Source of the DNA: Salinisphaera sp.
GTDB lineage: Bacteria; Pseudomonadota; Gammaproteobacteria; Nevskiales; Salinisphaeraceae
Assembly: GCA_027858915.1 (NCBI GenBank)
Contig: JAQIBT010000156.1
Location: 1 to 64,000, forward strand
Length of the DNA stretch: 64,000 nt
Direction: 5' to 3'
Position numbers and translations under genes: made by a program. Shown in pieces: positions 10,103 to 19,200 of this stretch (its first letter is position 1; every line of letters begins with the position of its first letter). The notes beneath the pieces were generated by a model that did not search any database, was not told where the DNA came from, and saw only the letters and a list, made by a program, of their open reading frames with translations.

Positions 10103-10690
10103 TTACACGGGTAACACGCCCAGCACCTGATCCCAGTGCTGCTGGCGGATACGGGGCCATTCAAGCTTGAGCCAGGGCGTGTAGCGGTCCGGATTGTCGG
10201 CGAGCTCTGCATCCAGCGTCTCGGGCGACATATAGGCCCATTCGGACACTTCGTTCGGATTGACCGCGATGGCGGCGTCCGAGTGCGCCGCGAACACCGA
10301 GCACAGCTCGTGCTCGGCACCGACGTCGCCGAACTGGGCGTGATATTCAAACTTGTACAGCCAGGTCACGGCCGCATCAACGTCGACCTCTTCGCGCAGA
10401 CGACGCACGGCAGCGTCGGCGATCGCCTCGCCGCGACGAGGATGGCTGCAGCAACTGTTGGACCAGAAGCCGCCCCAGAGCTGCTTGCCGGCGGCGCGTC
10501 GCTGCATCATTACCTGTCCTGCACTGTTGAACAGGAAGATCGAAAATGCACGGTGCAGGACGCCTTCGCCGACATGGGCTTCGGCCTTCGGCATATAGCC
10601 CAGCGGATTGTCGTCCGAATCGACCAGGATTAGTGGTTCGTCGTCGAAGGAGACGACCGGTGCGGAGGGCGCGTCGACGGTCTGGTTCAT
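10103..10690 (-). CDS. idi: Isopentenyl-diphosphate delta-isomerase, type I
   Basis: Interconverts IPP and DMAPP, which a mevalonate-only cell needs because that pathway makes only IPP. The 195-residue protein has the Nudix-like type I fold, with the catalytic cysteine in NSCCSHP (Cys81) and the metal-binding/catalytic glutamates in EHELC (Glu126, Glu128). Its ATG overlaps the stop of the HMGR-mevalonate kinase gene as ATGA (10690-10687), placing it last in the mevalonate operon. It is a type I enzyme, not the FMN-dependent type II. Confidence 0.95.
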   Translation of the reverse strand: MNQTVDAPSAPVVSFDDEPLILVDSDDNPLGYMPKAEAHVGEGVLHRAFSIFLFNSAGQVMMQRRAAGKQLWGGFWSNSCCSHPRRGEAIADAAVRRLREEVDVDAAVTWLYKFEYHAQFGDVGAEHELCSVFAAHSDAAIAVNPNEVSEWAYMSPETLDAELADNPDRYTPWLKLEWPRIRQQHWDQVLGVLPV

Positions 10691-12993
10691 GAGCGGATTT
10701 CCGTGATGAAGGTGCTGTAGCCGGCGGCGCGCATGGCCGAGGCGATAGGCTGTATCCGGTCGGGCTCGGCAACAGCGATCATGGCGCCGCCGCCGCCGCC
10801 GCCAGTGAGCTTGGCGCCGAGCGCGCCGTGGCGTCGGGCGATCTCGACCAGCTCCTCGATTTCCCATGATGATACCTGTAGCGCATTCAGCAGGCCGTGG
10901 TCGATGTTCATCAGGTCGCCGAGCTCGGCGATATCGCCGCGCGCCAGGGCATCCACGCCGGCCAGGGCCAGGCCATCGATCTGGTCGAAAATCGCCTCGT
11001 AGCGTTGCGGGTTCTTCTGCCAGGCCTTGCGTACGTTACCGACCGTCTGGGCCGTAAGCGTGGCGACACCCGACAGGCCAATCACCACCGGGATCGGCGC
11101 CGGCGTCGCCAGATCGCGGATCTCGGGCCGGGCATTGGGATGGTCCTTGCGGAAGAGGATCGGTCGGCCGAACGTCGCCAGCGTGTTGTCGATGCCTGAC
11201 GGTGTGCCATGGGCGATCTTTTCCACGTCAAAGGCCAGATTGGAAATTTCGCGCTCGGAGATCGTGATCGCAAAACACCGTGCCATGGCCCGGATGACCG
11301 ACACCGCCAACGCGGCTGATGCACCCAGACCGTTGGCACGCGGCACGCGTGGGAACACGTCGATACGCATGCCGCGATCTGCCACGCCCAGCCGCTCGGC
11401 AATCAAGGTAATCGACGCATGCAGTGAACTGATCGAGCCTTCGGGTTCGGACAGGCGCATTTCGACACCCCAGCGCGGAATGTTCAAATCGATCTGCGCC
11501 GGCTGTGCCCGCACCTCCGCGCGAATATTAAGCGGAATCGGCGCCGCAATCGCGTGCCGGCCGTAGACCACCGAATGCTCGCCGAGCACGATGATCTTGC
11601 CGTAGCCGACGTCCCCCGCGGCGTCGCCGTGGCCGACGATCTCCTGTGTGGTACCGGCAGCGGCCTGCGTCGCACCGACTGAAGATTGAGCGCTCGCGCT
11701 CGTCGATGTCTGGTCCAGTTCGGCGATGATCTCGCGCGCTCGCCAGACCTTGATATCGCCGTCGATCACCAGCCGATCAACCACCTCATCGAACTGAGCG
11801 TCGCTTGCCCCTGCGGCAATCGCAACGCTGCGCGCATGCAGGGTCATGTGCCCGCGCTGGATGCCGTGCGTCGACAGCGCCTTGATCGCGGCGAAGTTCT
11901 GCGCCAGGCCGACCGCGCACATCACCTCCGCGAGTTCCGCAGCCGAGCGGATGCCGAGCACGCGGTGGGCGATTTTGACTGCCTGATTGGATTCGACCTG
12001 GCCGCCCACGGTGCCGACCTTCAGCGGCAGTTCCAGTTCGCCGACCAGATTGTCCTTGTTATCGGCAAACCAGCGCGTCAGCGATCGATAGCGTCCGGTA
12101 CGTGCGGCATAGGCATGCGCGGCTGCCTCGATCGCGCGCCAGTCGTTGCCGGTCGCAATCGCGACTGCGTCGATGCCGTTCATGATGCCCTTGTTGTGGG
12201 TCGTCGCGCGGTAGGGATCCATCTCCGCGAATTCGTTAGCCAGAATGATGCTATCGCGCACCTCGGCGCCGGAATATTCGCCGGCTTCCAGCAGATGCGT
12301 GGGAATCGTAACGCGCGCACGCACCAGCGCGCGGTCAGTCAGGTTCGACAGAATCCGCAGAAATACGCGGCCGCCGCTGATCTTCTCGACCAGGGGGGCT
12401 GCGCCTTCGCACATGGTGTTGACCAGATTCGCGCCCATGGCATCACAGGTATCGACGATCAGATGTACCACCAGCATTTCGCCGTGATCAGCCGTGTTGC
12501 CATGCGTGAGTACCTCGATATCGCGCGCGCCGCCGCCGCGCGCCACCATGTTGGGATGCAGGCTGTTAGCCAGGTTGAGAATCTCTTCCCGGGCTTGCAG
12601 CAAGGCCTGTTTCGCGTGCGCCGCGTGAGGGACTTTCACGACCTGGATCTGGCCGATCAGCTGTGGCCGCTCGGCTCGAGATTCGAAGCCACCGGCGCGC
12701 CGTACCAGTTTGGCAGTCGAGCTGACGGCCGCGATGATCGATGGCTCTTCGACTACCATCGGAATCAGATAATCGCGGCCGTTGATCTGAAAATTCAGTC
12801 CGAGACCCATCGGCAGGCCAAAGGCGCCAATGACGTTCTCGATCAGACGGTCCGCGGTGGCCGCATCAAGTAGGTGGGTACCATCGATGAGCATGTCGTA
12901 TTCCGATTCGCTGATGACGTCGCGCTCTAGCAGCGCGCGCAGGCGGTCGGGCACCGAAAACTTGTAGAATTCGGGAATACGAGAGTGGCTCAT
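10687..12993 (-). CDS. Fused class II HMG-CoA reductase - mevalonate kinase
   Basis: One 768-residue frame joins two consecutive mevalonate-pathway enzymes. Residues 1-428 are a class II (bacterial) HMG-CoA reductase with VEEPS (Glu83), DAMGAN (184-189), the catalytic Lys268, Asp284 in the ATGND block, and His386. Residues 429-460 form an Ala/Ser/Gly/Thr-rich linker. From about 462 a GHMP kinase begins with GKIIVLGEHSVVYG and continues with a glycine-rich GLGASAA loop and a C-terminal GGGGGG loop, typical of mevalonate kinase. ATG 12993 has an AGGA Shine-Dalgarno and the correct HMGR N-terminus; the frame extends upstream to 13029 without support. All catalytic residues are present in both halves. 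Confidence 0.93.
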   Translation of the reverse strand: MSHSRIPEFYKFSVPDRLRALLERDVISESEYDMLIDGTHLLDAATADRLIENVIGAFGLPMGLGLNFQINGRDYLIPMVVEEPSIIAAVSSTAKLVRRAGGFESRAERPQLIGQIQVVKVPHAAHAKQALLQAREEILNLANSLHPNMVARGGGARDIEVLTHGNTADHGEMLVVHLIVDTCDAMGANLVNTMCEGAAPLVEKISGGRVFLRILSNLTDRALVRARVTIPTHLLEAGEYSGAEVRDSIILANEFAEMDPYRATTHNKGIMNGIDAVAIATGNDWRAIEAAAHAYAARTGRYRSLTRWFADNKDNLVGELELPLKVGTVGGQVESNQAVKIAHRVLGIRSAAELAEVMCAVGLAQNFAAIKALSTHGIQRGHMTLHARSVAIAAGASDAQFDEVVDRLVIDGDIKVWRAREIIAELDQTSTSASAQSSVGATQAAAGTTQEIVGHGDAAGDVGYGKIIVLGEHSVVYGRHAIAAPIPLNIRAEVRAQPAQIDLNIPRWGVEMRLSEPEGSISSLHASITLIAERLGVADRGMRIDVFPRVPRANGLGASAALAVSVIRAMARCFAITISEREISNLAFDVEKIAHGTPSGIDNTLATFGRPILFRKDHPNARPEIRDLATPAPIPVVIGLSGVATLTAQTVGNVRKAWQKNPQRYEAIFDQIDGLALAGVDALARGDIAELGDLMNIDHGLLNALQVSSWEIEELVEIARRHGALGAKLTGGGGGGAMIAVAEPDRIQPIASAMRAAGYSTFITEIRS

Positions 12994-13102
12994 GAGCGAT
13001 TTTCCTAGAAAAATAGTCAGCGACGGCACCTTGGCCAGCCGAATTGCTGTCTGATGCAGCTATTTTAACCTAACTCGGCCCGCGTTGTCCGTATGCAACG
13101 GA

Positions 13103-14125
13103 TCAAGATAACTTTTCCGCCCGCACGCCGGCCGCACACAGCTGTAACGGCAGGATATGCGCGTCGGCCGCTGTGAAGGCGCGGCGTACTGCCCGCTCAT
13201 CGTCTCCCGTGCGAACGAACAGCAGTCCGACATCGCCGCCGCCTGCACCCGAACTCTTGAATACCGCGCGATGGCTGGCCGCGAGTTGGTGCAGTTGCTG
13301 GTGGCGAGGACTCACGATACCGGCGTCTGCCAGCTCATCCAGCGCAGCTAATGCTTGAAAATAGTCGTCGGCGAGCTGCAGAAACCGCTCGCTGTCGGCC
13401 AGCGAATGCTGCGCCTTGTCAGCCAGCGCGGCAAGCCGGTCGATCGCTTCGTGATAGGCGCGCTCGTCGCGCTTTGCGAGGCGGCGTACGCGCGCTACCA
13501 GATCGGTTGTGCTGGCGCCGTCTCCGGTGACTACGGCCATGCCGCGCACTGCGTCCGGCCACGGCAAGGGCGTGGGTGGGCGGTCACGGGTGTAGCTGAT
13601 CAGGCCGCCATAGACTGAGGCGGCGACATCGCCGCCGCTGCCGGTGCCGTTCTGGGCAGCGCGATGGGCATCGATTGCCATCTGCGCGAGCCTGGCCTGC
13701 GACCAGTCCTGCCCGGCGGCCAGACCCAGCGCATGGGTCAGTGCCGCCGCAACCGCAGCGCTGGATCCCAGCCCAAGCTTGTGGCCGCCGCGAGCGAAAT
13801 CTGAACTGTCGATATCGATCTGCAATGCAGGCAGCGCGGTACCGACTTGCTCCCTTATCGCGCGGCACACTGCATCAAAGACGCGCAGCCGGTCATGCAT
13901 CGTCGTGCTGGTATTCGTAGGTAGCGCGCCATCAGGGCCAAGCGCTATATCGTCAATCCCAAGATTCGCCGCACGCAGATGCCATTGGCCATCCTGGCTT
14001 GGGCTTAGCTGCACCCGCGCTCGCCGATCGACCGCGGTCAGCAGCGCCGGTGCGCCGTCCAGCACCGCATATTCGCCGATCAGAAACAGCTTGCCAGGCG
14101 CGCTGACCTTGATCGTCGATGGCAT
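13103..14125 (-). CDS. Phosphomevalonate kinase (GHMP family)
   Basis: A 340-residue GHMP kinase that phosphorylates phosphomevalonate to diphosphomevalonate. The N-terminus SAPGKLFLIGEYAVLDG is typical of the phosphomevalonate kinase branch. The ATP loop is KLGLGSSAAVAAAL, and the C-terminal SGAGGGDVGL loop is typical of GHMP kinases. The start at 14125 overlaps the mvaD stop (TAATG); an upstream extension to 14233 has no homology-like sequence. With mevalonate kinase in the fusion and the decarboxylase upstream, phosphomevalonate kinase is the one remaining kinase step. Confidence 0.9.
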   Translation of the reverse strand: MPSTIKVSAPGKLFLIGEYAVLDGAPALLTAVDRRARVQLSPSQDGQWHLRAANLGIDDIALGPDGALPTNTSTTMHDRLRVFDAVCRAIREQVGTALPALQIDIDSSDFARGGHKLGLGSSAAVAAALTHALGLAAGQDWSQARLAQMAIDAHRAAQNGTGSGGDVAASVYGGLISYTRDRPPTPLPWPDAVRGMAVVTGDGASTTDLVARVRRLAKRDERAYHEAIDRLAALADKAQHSLADSERFLQLADDYFQALAALDELADAGIVSPRHQQLHQLAASHRAVFKSSGAGGGDVGLLFVRTGDDERAVRRAFTAADAHILPLQLCAAGVRAEKLS

Positions 14126-15111
14126 TATTCGACCCGGAATGCGGCCGGGCCGAGCGCGGTGATGCGGGTTTCCAGCACGCCGGGCACCTTGGCCAGCGCC
14201 GCGGCCACAGCGTCGGCGTGACCGGGCGCGCACAGCGCTTTCACCTGAGGTCCGGCGTCGATCGTGAAGTAGACCGGGAGGCCGTCAGCGCGCAGCTTCC
14301 GTACGGCATGCATCGCAGCCACGGTGGCCGCGTTCCAGTAGATCAGCCCGGGGCGGGTCGACAGCATAAGTCCGTGCATCTTCAGACAGCTGTATTCGGT
14401 CAATTCGCCGACGGCCGTAAAATCCCGATCGGCTATCGCTGAGCGCATGCCAGCAAGATCTCGTTCGGCATGTTCAACCCAGGCAGGGTAGAAGTCGGAC
14501 GCCGTGCCGGAGGACTGCATGCCGGCTGTTGAATCGACCGATTTGACGCCGGTGTCGGTGATGGCGACCACCACTTCCAGCGGCCACGTGTCGGCATCCA
14601 GGATTGGTTCGGCGTAGGCGTCGAGGCCGTTGTCGGCATCGCCGCGATGCATCTCTACCAGCCCGCCCAGAATCGAGCGAGCGGCTGATCCCGAGCCCTG
14701 ACGTGCCAGGATCGATAGTTCGCGGCTGTTCATGGTCAGGCCTGCAGCCGCGCTGGCCGCCAGCGCCAACGCCGCAAAGCCGGACGCCGAAGAGGCCAGG
14801 CCGGCGCCGGTCGGAAAGTTGTTGTCGGACACGACAATCGCGCGTTTATCGATGCCGGCGCGCCGGCGCACCAGATCGAGAAAACGGGAGAACCGGGTCG
14901 GATCGGTTTGCGCGCCGTTGAGTGCAACGCGGTCGATCGTGGCCTTGGCATCGAAGATGACTTCGGTGTCGGTATACAACCCATCGAGGGTGACCGAGAT
15001 CGAGCCGACGGCCGGCAGGTTGAGGACGGCATCGCGTTTCCCCCAGTACTTGACCAGCGCGATGTTGCTGTGGGCGCGCGCCCTGGCGCGCCCCGAGTTC
15101 GAACCCATCAT
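14125..15111 (-). CDS. mvaD: Diphosphomevalonate decarboxylase
   Basis: Catalyses ATP-dependent decarboxylation of mevalonate diphosphate to IPP. Family hallmarks are NIALVKYWGKRD near the N-terminus, the SSASGFAALALA phosphate-loop region, RQGSGSAARSI, and YFTIDAGP near the C-terminus. I place the start at ATG 15111 (328 residues; ATG 15108 is equally possible) because the 31 upstream residues are unlike the family. It is first in the minus-strand mevalonate operon and divergent from the HMG-CoA synthase gene. Confidence 0.92.
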   Translation of the reverse strand: MMGSNSGRARARAHSNIALVKYWGKRDAVLNLPAVGSISVTLDGLYTDTEVIFDAKATIDRVALNGAQTDPTRFSRFLDLVRRRAGIDKRAIVVSDNNFPTGAGLASSASGFAALALAASAAAGLTMNSRELSILARQGSGSAARSILGGLVEMHRGDADNGLDAYAEPILDADTWPLEVVVAITDTGVKSVDSTAGMQSSGTASDFYPAWVEHAERDLAGMRSAIADRDFTAVGELTEYSCLKMHGLMLSTRPGLIYWNAATVAAMHAVRKLRADGLPVYFTIDAGPQVKALCAPGHADAVAAALAKVPGVLETRITALGPAAFRVE

Positions 15112-15274
15112 TGCTAGGAAACGTTGCGTTGGCTTGGAAGCGCGACAGGATACGCGATTGTGCGCTATGGGCACATCGGTCAACCCGTGTGCAAGGTGCA
15201 GCATTTGCTAACATGGCCACATTACAAACCTACAGGTCGGGTGCATTTGCCTGGCCGACAGACAGAGATATGCC
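15112..15274. promoter_or_regulatory. Divergent promoter region between mvaD and HMG-CoA synthase genes
   Basis: This 163-bp gap separates the divergent mvaD operon and the synthase gene, so it should hold promoters for both. I see no convincing -35/-10 pair with correct spacing and no clear operator palindrome, so the assignment rests on position only. Confidence 0.45.
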
Positions 15275-16771
15275 ATGGCCGGAATCAGTGGATTGGCGCT
15301 TTATCTGCCGCCGTATCGGGTGCAGCTTGAGGACTGGTGCAAGTGGAACAACCAGCCGTGGGACAAGATCCGCAAGGTCGTCGGCCGCAGTTTTCGCATG
15401 CGGGGCCCGGAGCAGAGTGTCTATACGCTGGCCGCCAACGCGGTGTGGCGACTGATCCAGGCCTACGATATCGACCCGGCAGAGATTGGCTATCTGGCGT
15501 TGGGAACCGAGTCCAGCAGCGATAACTCGGCGGGCGCTGTGATCGTCAAGGGCATGCTGGACGACGCGCTGGCGGCACACGCCAAACCACCCATGGCCCG
15601 CGAATGCGAAGTGCCGGAATACAAGCACGCCTGTCTGGGTGGGGTGTACGCGCTTAAGGGTGCGTTGCGCTATCTGGCGACTGACGGCGCCGGGCGCAAG
15701 GCGATCGTTGTCTGTTCGGATATCGCCGAGTATGAACGCGGCTCATCCGGCGAACCGACGCAGGGCGCGGGCGCTGTGGCGCTTCTGCTCGAAGCGGATC
15801 CCAGGTTGCTGTACGTCGATCTGTCTCAGGCGGGCAGTGCGTCTGATTATCGGATGGTGGATTTTCGCAAGCCGTTCGCTCGTTTTCGTGGTCAGATGCC
15901 GCGCCACGACGGTCAGATGCAGGATCTGCCGGTCTTCAACGGTCGTTACTCCACCAGTTGTTATGTAGACGCTACCCGTGAAGCGATGAACGCCATGCTC
16001 GCCAAGCGCGGCGGCCGCCGCGCGGATTATTTCCATTCCGTGGACGCGGTCTTCATGCATCGGCCCTACCACCGCATGCCCTCGGCCGGCTGGGCCATGG
16101 CCTATCTGTTTGCATTGGCCGACGGCGATGCCGACAACCGAGCGGAGCTGGCGGAGTACGCCGCAGCGGCCGAGATTGATGCCGATGCACTGATGAACGA
16201 GATCTCTGGCGTGGCGCCCAGCATGCGAGACCGCGTCGCCGCTGGCGCCAGCGGCGACGATGCCTTTCCGCTGGCCAGCGACGTGCTGCGCAGGCTGCGT
16301 AAGACCGAGATCTGGAAGAACCTGGTCGATCGCAAGCTTGCACTCGGCAGCGAAATGATGAGCGATCTGGGCAACCTGTATACCGCAGCGCTGCCGGCCT
16401 GGGTAGCCGCTGGATTCACTCAGGCACACGAAGATACGTTGGCCTTGGCCGGGCAACACTGGCTGGCGCTGGGCTACGGCAGTGGCGACGCCGCCGAAGC
16501 GCTGCCGATGCGCGTGGTAGAGGGATGGGAGGAAGCCGCGCATCGCATTAACTTCCGTGCCGCGATGGGCACGCCGGTCGATTTGGACGCCGGACAGTAC
16601 GAGGCGCTGCACGACGGACTGCCGACCAATATCAGGCCGGTGCCGGCCCAGGACGAGTTCGTGGTCGATCACATCGGCGATATCGATCGGCCGGATTTCC
16701 GCGATATCGGTATTGAATACTATCGCTATGTACCCGCTGCGGCGGCGGCCCGAAAAGCCGTGGGTAGTTAG
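15275..16771 (+). CDS. Hydroxymethylglutaryl-CoA synthase
   Basis: Condenses acetyl-CoA with acetoacetyl-CoA to HMG-CoA, the entry step for the adjacent mevalonate genes. The 498-residue protein has the thiolase fold with the nucleophile in YKHACLGG (Cys120) and an N-terminus GISGLALYLPPYRV typical of the family. At about 500 residues it is longer than the roughly 390-residue Gram-positive MvaS and has a C-terminal extension. No strong Shine-Dalgarno precedes ATG 15275. Divergence from mvaD completes the pathway within about 6.7 kb. Confidence 0.9.
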   Translation: MAGISGLALYLPPYRVQLEDWCKWNNQPWDKIRKVVGRSFRMRGPEQSVYTLAANAVWRLIQAYDIDPAEIGYLALGTESSSDNSAGAVIVKGMLDDALAAHAKPPMARECEVPEYKHACLGGVYALKGALRYLATDGAGRKAIVVCSDIAEYERGSSGEPTQGAGAVALLLEADPRLLYVDLSQAGSASDYRMVDFRKPFARFRGQMPRHDGQMQDLPVFNGRYSTSCYVDATREAMNAMLAKRGGRRADYFHSVDAVFMHRPYHRMPSAGWAMAYLFALADGDADNRAELAEYAAAAEIDADALMNEISGVAPSMRDRVAAGASGDDAFPLASDVLRRLRKTEIWKNLVDRKLALGSEMMSDLGNLYTAALPAWVAAGFTQAHEDTLALAGQHWLALGYGSGDAAEALPMRVVEGWEEAAHRINFRAAMGTPVDLDAGQYEALHDGLPTNIRPVPAQDEFVVDHIGDIDRPDFRDIGIEYYRYVPAAAAARKAVGS

Positions 16772-16801
16772 GCCGCTGCTGACTTCAGCTCGTAGACAAC
16801 A

Positions 16802-16832
16802 AGCCGGCGGATGATGAAGCCGCCGGCTTTTC
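16802..16832 (+). terminator. Rho-independent terminator after HMG-CoA synthase
   Basis: A perfect 9-bp stem, AGCCGGCGG (16802-16810) with CCGCCGGCT (16820-16828), encloses a 9-nt loop and is followed by TTTT. It lies 30 nt after the synthase stop and 50 nt before the end of the convergent aldo/keto reductase gene, so it may work in both directions. Confidence 0.88.
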
Positions 16833-16881
16833 TATCTGCGCCGCATGTATGCCACAGCGGATCGAGCGGGCAGACAAGCGA

Positions 16882-17928
16882 TCAAGGGCAAGGGTTGGGG
16901 TTGTCTGCGTGGATGGCCTCAATGGCCTCTATCAGCTCGGCCGAGAGCGTGAGGTCTGCGCTGTCGATGTTGGACCGCAACTGCTCCATCGTGGTGGCGC
17001 CGATGATATTGGACGTAACGAAATCGCGGGAAGTGACGTACGCCAGGGCCATCTGCGCCGGGTCGAGCCCGTGCTGGCGTGCCAGCGCTGCGTAGGCAGC
17101 CGCGGCTTCTGCGCCGCGCGCGCTGCTGTAGCGGGCAAAACGGGACCACTTCGTCAGTCTGGCGCCCTCTGGGCGTGCCCCGCCCAGATACTTGCCGGAC
17201 AGGACGCCGAAAGCCAGAGGGGAATAAGCCAGCAGGCCGATGTCTTCACGGATTGAGCACTCCGACAAGCCGATCTCGTAGCTGCGATTGAGCAAGGAGT
17301 AGGGGTTCTGGATCGATACTGCCCGCGGCAGGTCTTCGGTCTCGGCGGCGCGTAGAAAACGCATCACGCCCCACGGTGTCTCGTTCGACAGACCGACGTG
17401 GCGGATCTTGCCTTCGGCGATCAGCCGCCCAAGTTCGCCCAGCGTCTCCTCGATCGGCACTGGCGTTTCGCTCGCATCAAAAGTGAAGCCGCGCTGGCCG
17501 AAGGTGTTGGTGTAGCGGTCCGGCCAGTGCAGCTGATAGAGATCGACGTAGTCAGTCTGCAGCCGGTCAAGGCTGGCCTCGATGGCCTGCCGGATATGCG
17601 CCGGTGATAGCCGGGGCGTTTCGCCGCGGCGGATGTAGTCCATATTCGTGCGGGCGTGGCCGGTCACCTTGGTTGCCAGAATCACGTCGCTGCGTCGGCC
17701 CGTGCGGGCCAGCCAGCTGCCGATGTACTGCTCGGTGCGGCCTTGTGTTTCGGCGCTGGGAGGCACCGGATACATCTCGGCGGCATCAATGAAGTTCACG
17801 CCCCGGTCCAGTGCGTAATCCAACTGCTGATGGGCGTCGGCTTCGCTGTTCTGTTCGCCGAAGGTCATGGTGCCCAGGCAGATTTCGCTGACGTTGATCT
17901 CGCTGCGGCCCAGTTTTCGGTAGTGCAT
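16882..17928 (-). CDS. Tas-like NADP(H)-dependent aldo/keto reductase
   Basis: A 348-residue aldo/keto reductase with a TIM barrel. The N-terminus MHYRKLGRSEINVSEICLGT and the segment GVNFIDAAEMYPVPPSAETQG, with the Asp and Tyr of the catalytic tetrad, closely fit the E. coli Tas subfamily. The DLYQLHWPDRY block carries the active-site His region. The start at 17928 gives the standard N-terminus; the frame continues to 18075 without support. The physiological substrate is unknown. It is a single gene convergent with the HMG-CoA synthase gene. Confidence 0.87.
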   Translation of the reverse strand: MHYRKLGRSEINVSEICLGTMTFGEQNSEADAHQQLDYALDRGVNFIDAAEMYPVPPSAETQGRTEQYIGSWLARTGRRSDVILATKVTGHARTNMDYIRRGETPRLSPAHIRQAIEASLDRLQTDYVDLYQLHWPDRYTNTFGQRGFTFDASETPVPIEETLGELGRLIAEGKIRHVGLSNETPWGVMRFLRAAETEDLPRAVSIQNPYSLLNRSYEIGLSECSIREDIGLLAYSPLAFGVLSGKYLGGARPEGARLTKWSRFARYSSARGAEAAAAYAALARQHGLDPAQMALAYVTSRDFVTSNIIGATTMEQLRSNIDSADLTLSAELIEAIEAIHADNPNPCP

Positions 17929-18219
17929 GCGCGGTCGGATTTCCTTGGTTATGGATTGGCTGATCGAAGCGAGAGTCTGGCACACGGTTTTCGCGGCGCC
18001 CACCGCGGCGCATGCTTCGCCGAAAGCGCTCGACGCGATTTGATGAGCGCCCGGCGGGTTGCCGTGAAAACGCACGCCTGTGGCAAAAGTCTAATTTGCG
18101 GGCCCGGTCCGGATGTTGCATGGTGTTAGTGAATAATGATTCGTTTGCACCAACGGGTGACGTGCGGCCCGTATGCGGATGAGCCGAGCATCCTCAAATC
18201 GATAATTCAAGGAGTTCAT
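17929..18219. other. Divergent intergenic region between the reductase and ehuB
   Basis: About 290 bp separate the divergent reductase and ehuB starts. It should contain promoters for both, but I found no pair of hexamers good enough to name. The only clear signal is the ehuB ribosome binding site AAGGAG at 18209-18214, five bases before ATG 18220. Confidence 0.5.
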
Positions 18220-19104
18220 ATGAAGCCGTTCCGATCTACATCGCGCCTGCTGATTGCCGTCCTGGCGGTCACGCTCGTCTCTGGACTGGGTCTGGCTTCG
18301 ACTGCGAGCGCATCGTCGTTGAAGCAGATCAAGAAACGGGGCTATATCCGAATTGCCGTGGCCAACGAAATTCCCTACGGCTTCGTGACCAGCAAGGGCA
18401 CCGCCGAGGGTTTTGGCCCGACCGTGGCCAAGCAGGTACTCAAGGACATGGGCATCAAGGATATTCAGTGGACGGTGGTGCCGTTCGGCTCGTTGATTCC
18501 CTCGCTCAAGGCCGATCGCGTCGACATGGTGGCCGCATCCCAGGCGATTCTGCCCCAGCGCTGCACTCAGGTGGCCTACTCTATTCCCAACACCACCTAC
18601 GGCGAAGGCCTGATGGTCAAGAAGGGTAATCCGAAGAACATCCACGGCTACCAGGATTTTGTGAAGAACAGCAGTCTCAAGATGGGTATCGTATCGGGTG
18701 CCGACCAGCTCGAATTTGCGCACGAGCTCGGGATCAAGGATTCGCAGATCGTGACCCTGAACGCCAACACCGACGCGGCCTCGGCGGTTGCGACCGGGCG
18801 CATCGACGCCTATGCCGGCACCGAACTGACGGTGGTTCGGCTGGCATCCAAGACCGATCGGGTTCAGCCGGCCGAGCCGTTCCAGGATCCGATTATCAAG
18901 GGGGCGCCGGTGCGTAGCTGGGGCGGTTATACCTTCAACAAGAATAATGAAAGTCTTCGCGACGCCTTCGACAAGCAGCTGGCGAAGGTCCAGGAGACGC
19001 CGTTCTGGAGCAAGACACTCAAGGGCTTTGGTCTTGACCAGCACTCGATCGACGAAGTGCACAAGAAGACCACAAAGGAGCTATGCAGCTCGTCCTCCAG
19101 CTAA
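18220..19104 (+). CDS. ehuB: EhuB-like solute-binding protein of an ectoine/amino-acid ABC importer
   Basis: A 294-residue periplasmic binding protein. Residues 1-31 form a Sec signal peptide ending TASA before SSLKQ. The mature part (GYIRIAVANEIPYGF, FGSLIPSLKADRVDM, QRCTQVAYS, MVKKGNPKN, GRIDAYAGTELTV, TTKELC) matches the EhuB pattern for ectoine/hydroxyectoine, within the polar-amino-acid SBP family. ATG 18220 has an excellent AAGGAG site at 5-nt spacing. The gene order B-C-D-A matches ehu operons. Ligand identity is inferred from similarity and could be another polar amino acid. Confidence 0.8.
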   Translation: MKPFRSTSRLLIAVLAVTLVSGLGLASTASASSLKQIKKRGYIRIAVANEIPYGFVTSKGTAEGFGPTVAKQVLKDMGIKDIQWTVVPFGSLIPSLKADRVDMVAASQAILPQRCTQVAYSIPNTTYGEGLMVKKGNPKNIHGYQDFVKNSSLKMGIVSGADQLEFAHELGIKDSQIVTLNANTDAASAVATGRIDAYAGTELTVVRLASKTDRVQPAEPFQDPIIKGAPVRSWGGYTFNKNNESLRDAFDKQLAKVQETPFWSKTLKGFGLDQHSIDEVHKKTTKELCSSSSS

Positions 19105-19131
19105 CCGGGGGCGAACTTTCAAAGCGATATG

Positions 19132-19168
19132 AGCCGGTCGCGATGGTGTAATTGTGACCGGCTTTCTT
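19132..19168 (+). terminator. Hairpin between ehuB and ehuC (partial terminator/attenuator)
   Basis: AGCCGGTC (19132-19139) pairs with GACCGGCT (19156-19163) around a 16-nt loop and is followed by TTTCTT. In many ABC operons such a hairpin after the binding-protein gene stops part of the transcripts and protects the upstream mRNA, so the binding protein is made in excess. That role is inferred here. Confidence 0.6.
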
Positions 19169-19200
19169 CTGATCCTGGGCATCTTCTGGGGGGATAGCGC

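Noticed and set aside
10691-10867. Longer idi start giving 254 residues
   Set aside because: The extension is an antisense-like shadow of the kinase 3' end; ATGA overlap and family length support 10690.
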